Shown piece after piece: positions 61,916 to 64,000 of a stretch of 64,000 nucleotides of DNA (the stretch's first letter is position 1; every line of letters starts with the position of its first letter). Source of the stretch: Arthrobacter crystallopoietes. GTDB lineage: Bacteria; Actinomycetota; Actinomycetes; Actinomycetales; Micrococcaceae. The stretch is from assembly GCF_002849715.1 (NCBI RefSeq), contig NZ_CP018863.1:4464001-4528000 (forward strand), in the 5' to 3' direction. The position numbers were made by a program, and so were the translations under genes. The notes below the pieces were generated by a model. It ran no database searches. It had not been told where the DNA came from and saw only the letters and a list, made by a program, of their open reading frames with translations.

Positions 61916-64000
61916 CTAAGCCGGAACGCCTGAATGCTTCCCCGGCTTCGTTCTGCGATCCCTGCTTCCCGCTGATCCCAGGTGTCCGTACCAGCCGGCC
62001 AAGCGGTGACGCGGTGTGTTCCGCAGTCCTTCCAAGGACTGCTGGCGGATGCCGCTATCCCTTATTTCGCGTGCCGGATTGGCGCCGTAAACGGTGTGTT
62101 CCGGGACTTCTTCGCCCTTCATCAGGAACGAGTCGGCCAGCAATGTCGATCCGCTGTGCATGGTGACGCCGTAGTTCACGAAGGATTCAACACCTAGCGA
62201 GCAGCGGTCCCGGAGGGTGATGTAGTCGGATTTGAAGGTGCCGTCTTCCATCGAATGGCTTTGGATGGCTGTGCCTTCGTTGAGCGCGCAGTCGTCGCCG
62301 ATCGAGACCAGCGTCTTTTCCGGAATGTCGCAGCCGGCATCGTAGAGCCGCTTTCCGACCCTCACGCCGAGCAGTCTCCAGATCATGGGTTTGAAGGGAG
62401 TGCCGCTGAACGGTGCCACGGCGAGGAGTTTCCAGAGGCGTTCGTGGTGCCAGAAGTAGGGGTCGTAGATGGAACAGTACTGGGGCTTCAGCCGGCCGAA
62501 GCCCAGCACGGAGCGCTCGGCAACCACACTAATCAGGATGCCGACGATCAGGAACACGATGGTCGCGACTCCCACGGCCAGTGCGCCGAACTCGTCGTAG
62601 AAGGTTACGGCGATGGCCGAGAGCAATGTCGCTTCGAAGAGCAGGAACCACCGTACGGTCAGGAACAGTGCCATGGTCACAAGGTTGTGCTTGTTCTTGG
62701 CTTTGATGAGCGGTTCTTTGATTTCTTCGTTTTTGAGTTCGTCGAATTCCCTGTCCCGGTCGACAGTTCTGGGGATTTCGAATGGTGGGGATCCGAGCAG
62801 GCCTACGCCTTCCCGGAGTGGCCCGTTGATCGGGATCATGACCTTGGTCGCGAGTAGGCAGTTGTCTCCGGTGCGCGCAGCGAGTGGGAAGGTGATGTCG
62901 TTGCCGAGGAAGTTGCGTTCGCCGATGGTGACGCGTGAGACGCGGAAGGACGAGCTGGAAAAATCCGCGTTCATGATGTTCAGGCCGTCCGAGACCATCG
63001 TGCCGGAACCGACGGAGCTGAGGTAGGGCGTTTCGTGTGCGACTTCGGGGCCGAAGTTCGATCCGGTTTGTTCGACTTTGCCCAGGTCGTATCCCAGGGC
63101 CTGCAGGAAATGCACGATGTATGAGCTGTCGCCGAAGATGTCCTTGTACATTTTGGCGTTCGTCATGCGGGCGATCACTCTCTGGATCGTGAAGTGCACG
63201 CCGTAGAGCGGGTAGACGGTGTCGGGTTTCAGCGCGCGGTTCAGGATCCTGGGGACGGTGAGCACGAAGACGAGCCCGGTGAGGAGTCCGCCGTAGAACA
63301 GCAGCATGGTGGCGGCCAGCACGTCGAGGTAGAAGCGCGGGTTGTCTAGCTCCAGGTGTTGGCTCTCCAGGTAGTCCGGCAGCAGCGCGGCCAGGCCGAC
63401 GAGGCCTACGGGGAGGACCAGGACGAAGCGGTTGAACAGCTGCAGCAGGCTGTAGATGACCCTGCGGCGGGTGGTGCAGTTCGCGGGTTCGACCGTCCGG
63501 TAGTTTGCGTCCGTGGGTACGGCCGGGGAACCGTGCCAGGTCTGTCCGTCCGGCACTGATTGTGAACTCTGCAGTGACGACGCGTGTCCGAGCTGGGCGT
63601 TGTCGCCCATGGAGGATCCGATGTCCAGGGTGGTCTTTTCGGAAATGAGGACGTTTCGTCCCAGTGTTACCGGGCCGGTCTCGATGGCGCCGGGGCGGGC
63701 GCGGTAGCCGAGGAAGAACGAGTTCTTGTGGATGACGGTGTCTGCTCCGATGGTGATCAGGTCGGTGCAGACCGGGACGGTGCGGGAGAAGATCACTACG
63801 TTCTTCCCGATCTTCGCCCCCAGCGCGCGGAGGTAGAGGATGTAGAGGGGGGAGCCGACGAACATCACGAGGGGATTGGCCCGGGTAAGTGTTTTGACGG
63901 CCCAGAACCGGATGTAGGCCATGCTCCAGAGCGGAATCTCGGCTGGCTTCCACCGGCCGACCAGTATCCACTTCATGATGATGGGGGCGATGGAGAGCGC
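61916..64000 (-). CDS. Pls/PosA-type protein, C-terminal region (partial)
   Basis: About 695 residues are visible and the frame stays open through the right edge, so the N-terminal part lies outside. Two left-handed beta-helix acyltransferase-like repeats (LGAKIGKNVVIFSRTVPVCTDLITIG in pieces; IGERNFLGNDITFPLAARTGDN; VSIGDDCALNEGTAIQSHS) alternate with membrane helices. This is the C-terminal layout of the Pls/PosA family of NRPS-like proteins, whose members make polycationic amino-acid polymers (for example epsilon-poly-lysine or related). Adenylation and carrier domains would be upstream if the gene is complete. Confidence 0.8.
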   Translation of the reverse strand, partial: ALSIAPIIMKWILVGRWKPAEIPLWSMAYIRFWAVKTLTRANPLVMFVGSPLYILYLRALGAKIGKNVVIFSRTVPVCTDLITIGADTVIHKNSFFLGYRARPGAIETGPVTLGRNVLISEKTTLDIGSSMGDNAQLGHASSLQSSQSVPDGQTWHGSPAVPTDANYRTVEPANCTTRRRVIYSLLQLFNRFVLVLPVGLVGLAALLPDYLESQHLELDNPRFYLDVLAATMLLFYGGLLTGLVFVLTVPRILNRALKPDTVYPLYGVHFTIQRVIARMTNAKMYKDIFGDSSYIVHFLQALGYDLGKVEQTGSNFGPEVAHETPYLSSVGSGTMVSDGLNIMNADFSSSSFRVSRVTIGERNFLGNDITFPLAARTGDNCLLATKVMIPINGPLREGVGLLGSPPFEIPRTVDRDREFDELKNEEIKEPLIKAKNKHNLVTMALFLTVRWFLLFEATLLSAIAVTFYDEFGALAVGVATIVFLIVGILISVVAERSVLGFGRLKPQYCSIYDPYFWHHERLWKLLAVAPFSGTPFKPMIWRLLGVRVGKRLYDAGCDIPEKTLVSIGDDCALNEGTAIQSHSMEDGTFKSDYITLRDRCSLGVESFVNYGVTMHSGSTLLADSFLMKGEEVPEHTVYGANPAREIRDSGIRQQSLEGLRNTPRHRLAGWYGHLGSAGSRDRRTKPGKHSGVPA

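Overview
The window is a high-GC actinobacterial sequence. Translationally coupled ATGA/GTGA junctions, many GTG starts, DUF3093, a c-di-AMP riboswitch in front of a LysM-NlpC/P60 gene, and gene styles typical of Arthrobacter-like Micrococcaceae suggest that group; this is inference without a database search. It reads as a metal-resistance island or plasmid segment. Copper genes dominate, with smaller Mn, Zn/Cd/Co and respiratory-assembly modules, and many decayed genes and repeats mark recombination.

Layout. 0.6-4.5 kb: CsoR-type operators, copZ, a membrane-anchored secreted protein, copA and a YHS-domain protein, followed by a csoR remnant. 5.2-10.8 kb: two near-identical 520-bp inverted repeats enclose a SARP-like regulator, an aspartate kinase and a diaminobutyrate aminotransferase, with a putative SARP box between regulator and kinase. 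11.5-12.6 kb: a GCS2/YbdK carboxylate-amine ligase. 12.75-21.4 kb: a remnant of a four-helix copper-storage protein, then a tightly packed operon for all seven membrane subunits of an NDH-1-like complex (A, H, J, K, L, M, N) plus one unusual protein. That protein looks like degenerate NuoB and NuoD halves joined by a Met/His-rich repeat; no iron-sulfur or NADH-binding subunit is present. 21.5-26.4 kb: NlpC/P60 enzyme with riboswitch, DUF305 protein, CYP152-like P450 and serine resolvase.

26.8-39.4 kb is a copper regulon. It holds a BlaI/CopY-type repressor with an M56 protease, a CopC-CopD fusion, three small membrane or secreted proteins (one with a Met-rich 14-residue repeat), a P1B ATPase with an N-terminal cupredoxin domain, and Lgt plus a SHOCT protein. 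Five related dyad sites with core CTACTATG lie before these units; one lies before a decayed copy of the small-protein operon. An IS256-family element with an 8-bp target duplication (31.3-32.7 kb) has inserted behind copCD.

40-49.4 kb: multicopper oxidase, small membrane proteins, DUF305 and two DUF3105 proteins, an NRAMP Mn transporter with a DtxR-family operator, DUF3093, DUF6153-like protein and LspA. 49.4-53.1 kb: a P1B-4-type ATPase and CDF transporter controlled by two divergent ArsR-family regulators. 53.1-60.6 kb: DsbA-like protein, CtaG, CopD-CtaG fusion, CopC, a ccdA fragment, TlpA/ResA-like thioredoxin, VKOR and a ZIP transporter. Right end: a second SARP-like regulator with its own box, and the C-terminal part of a Pls/PosA-like protein running off the window.

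Taken together, the encoded functions export copper from the cytosol (two CopA-type pumps), bind or oxidise it outside the membrane (CopC, multicopper oxidase, cupredoxin, DUF305, Met/His-rich proteins), and load it into respiratory oxidases (CtaG, CopD, thiol-redox proteins). The NDH-1-like operon with a metal-binding linker is the strongest candidate for an undescribed system.
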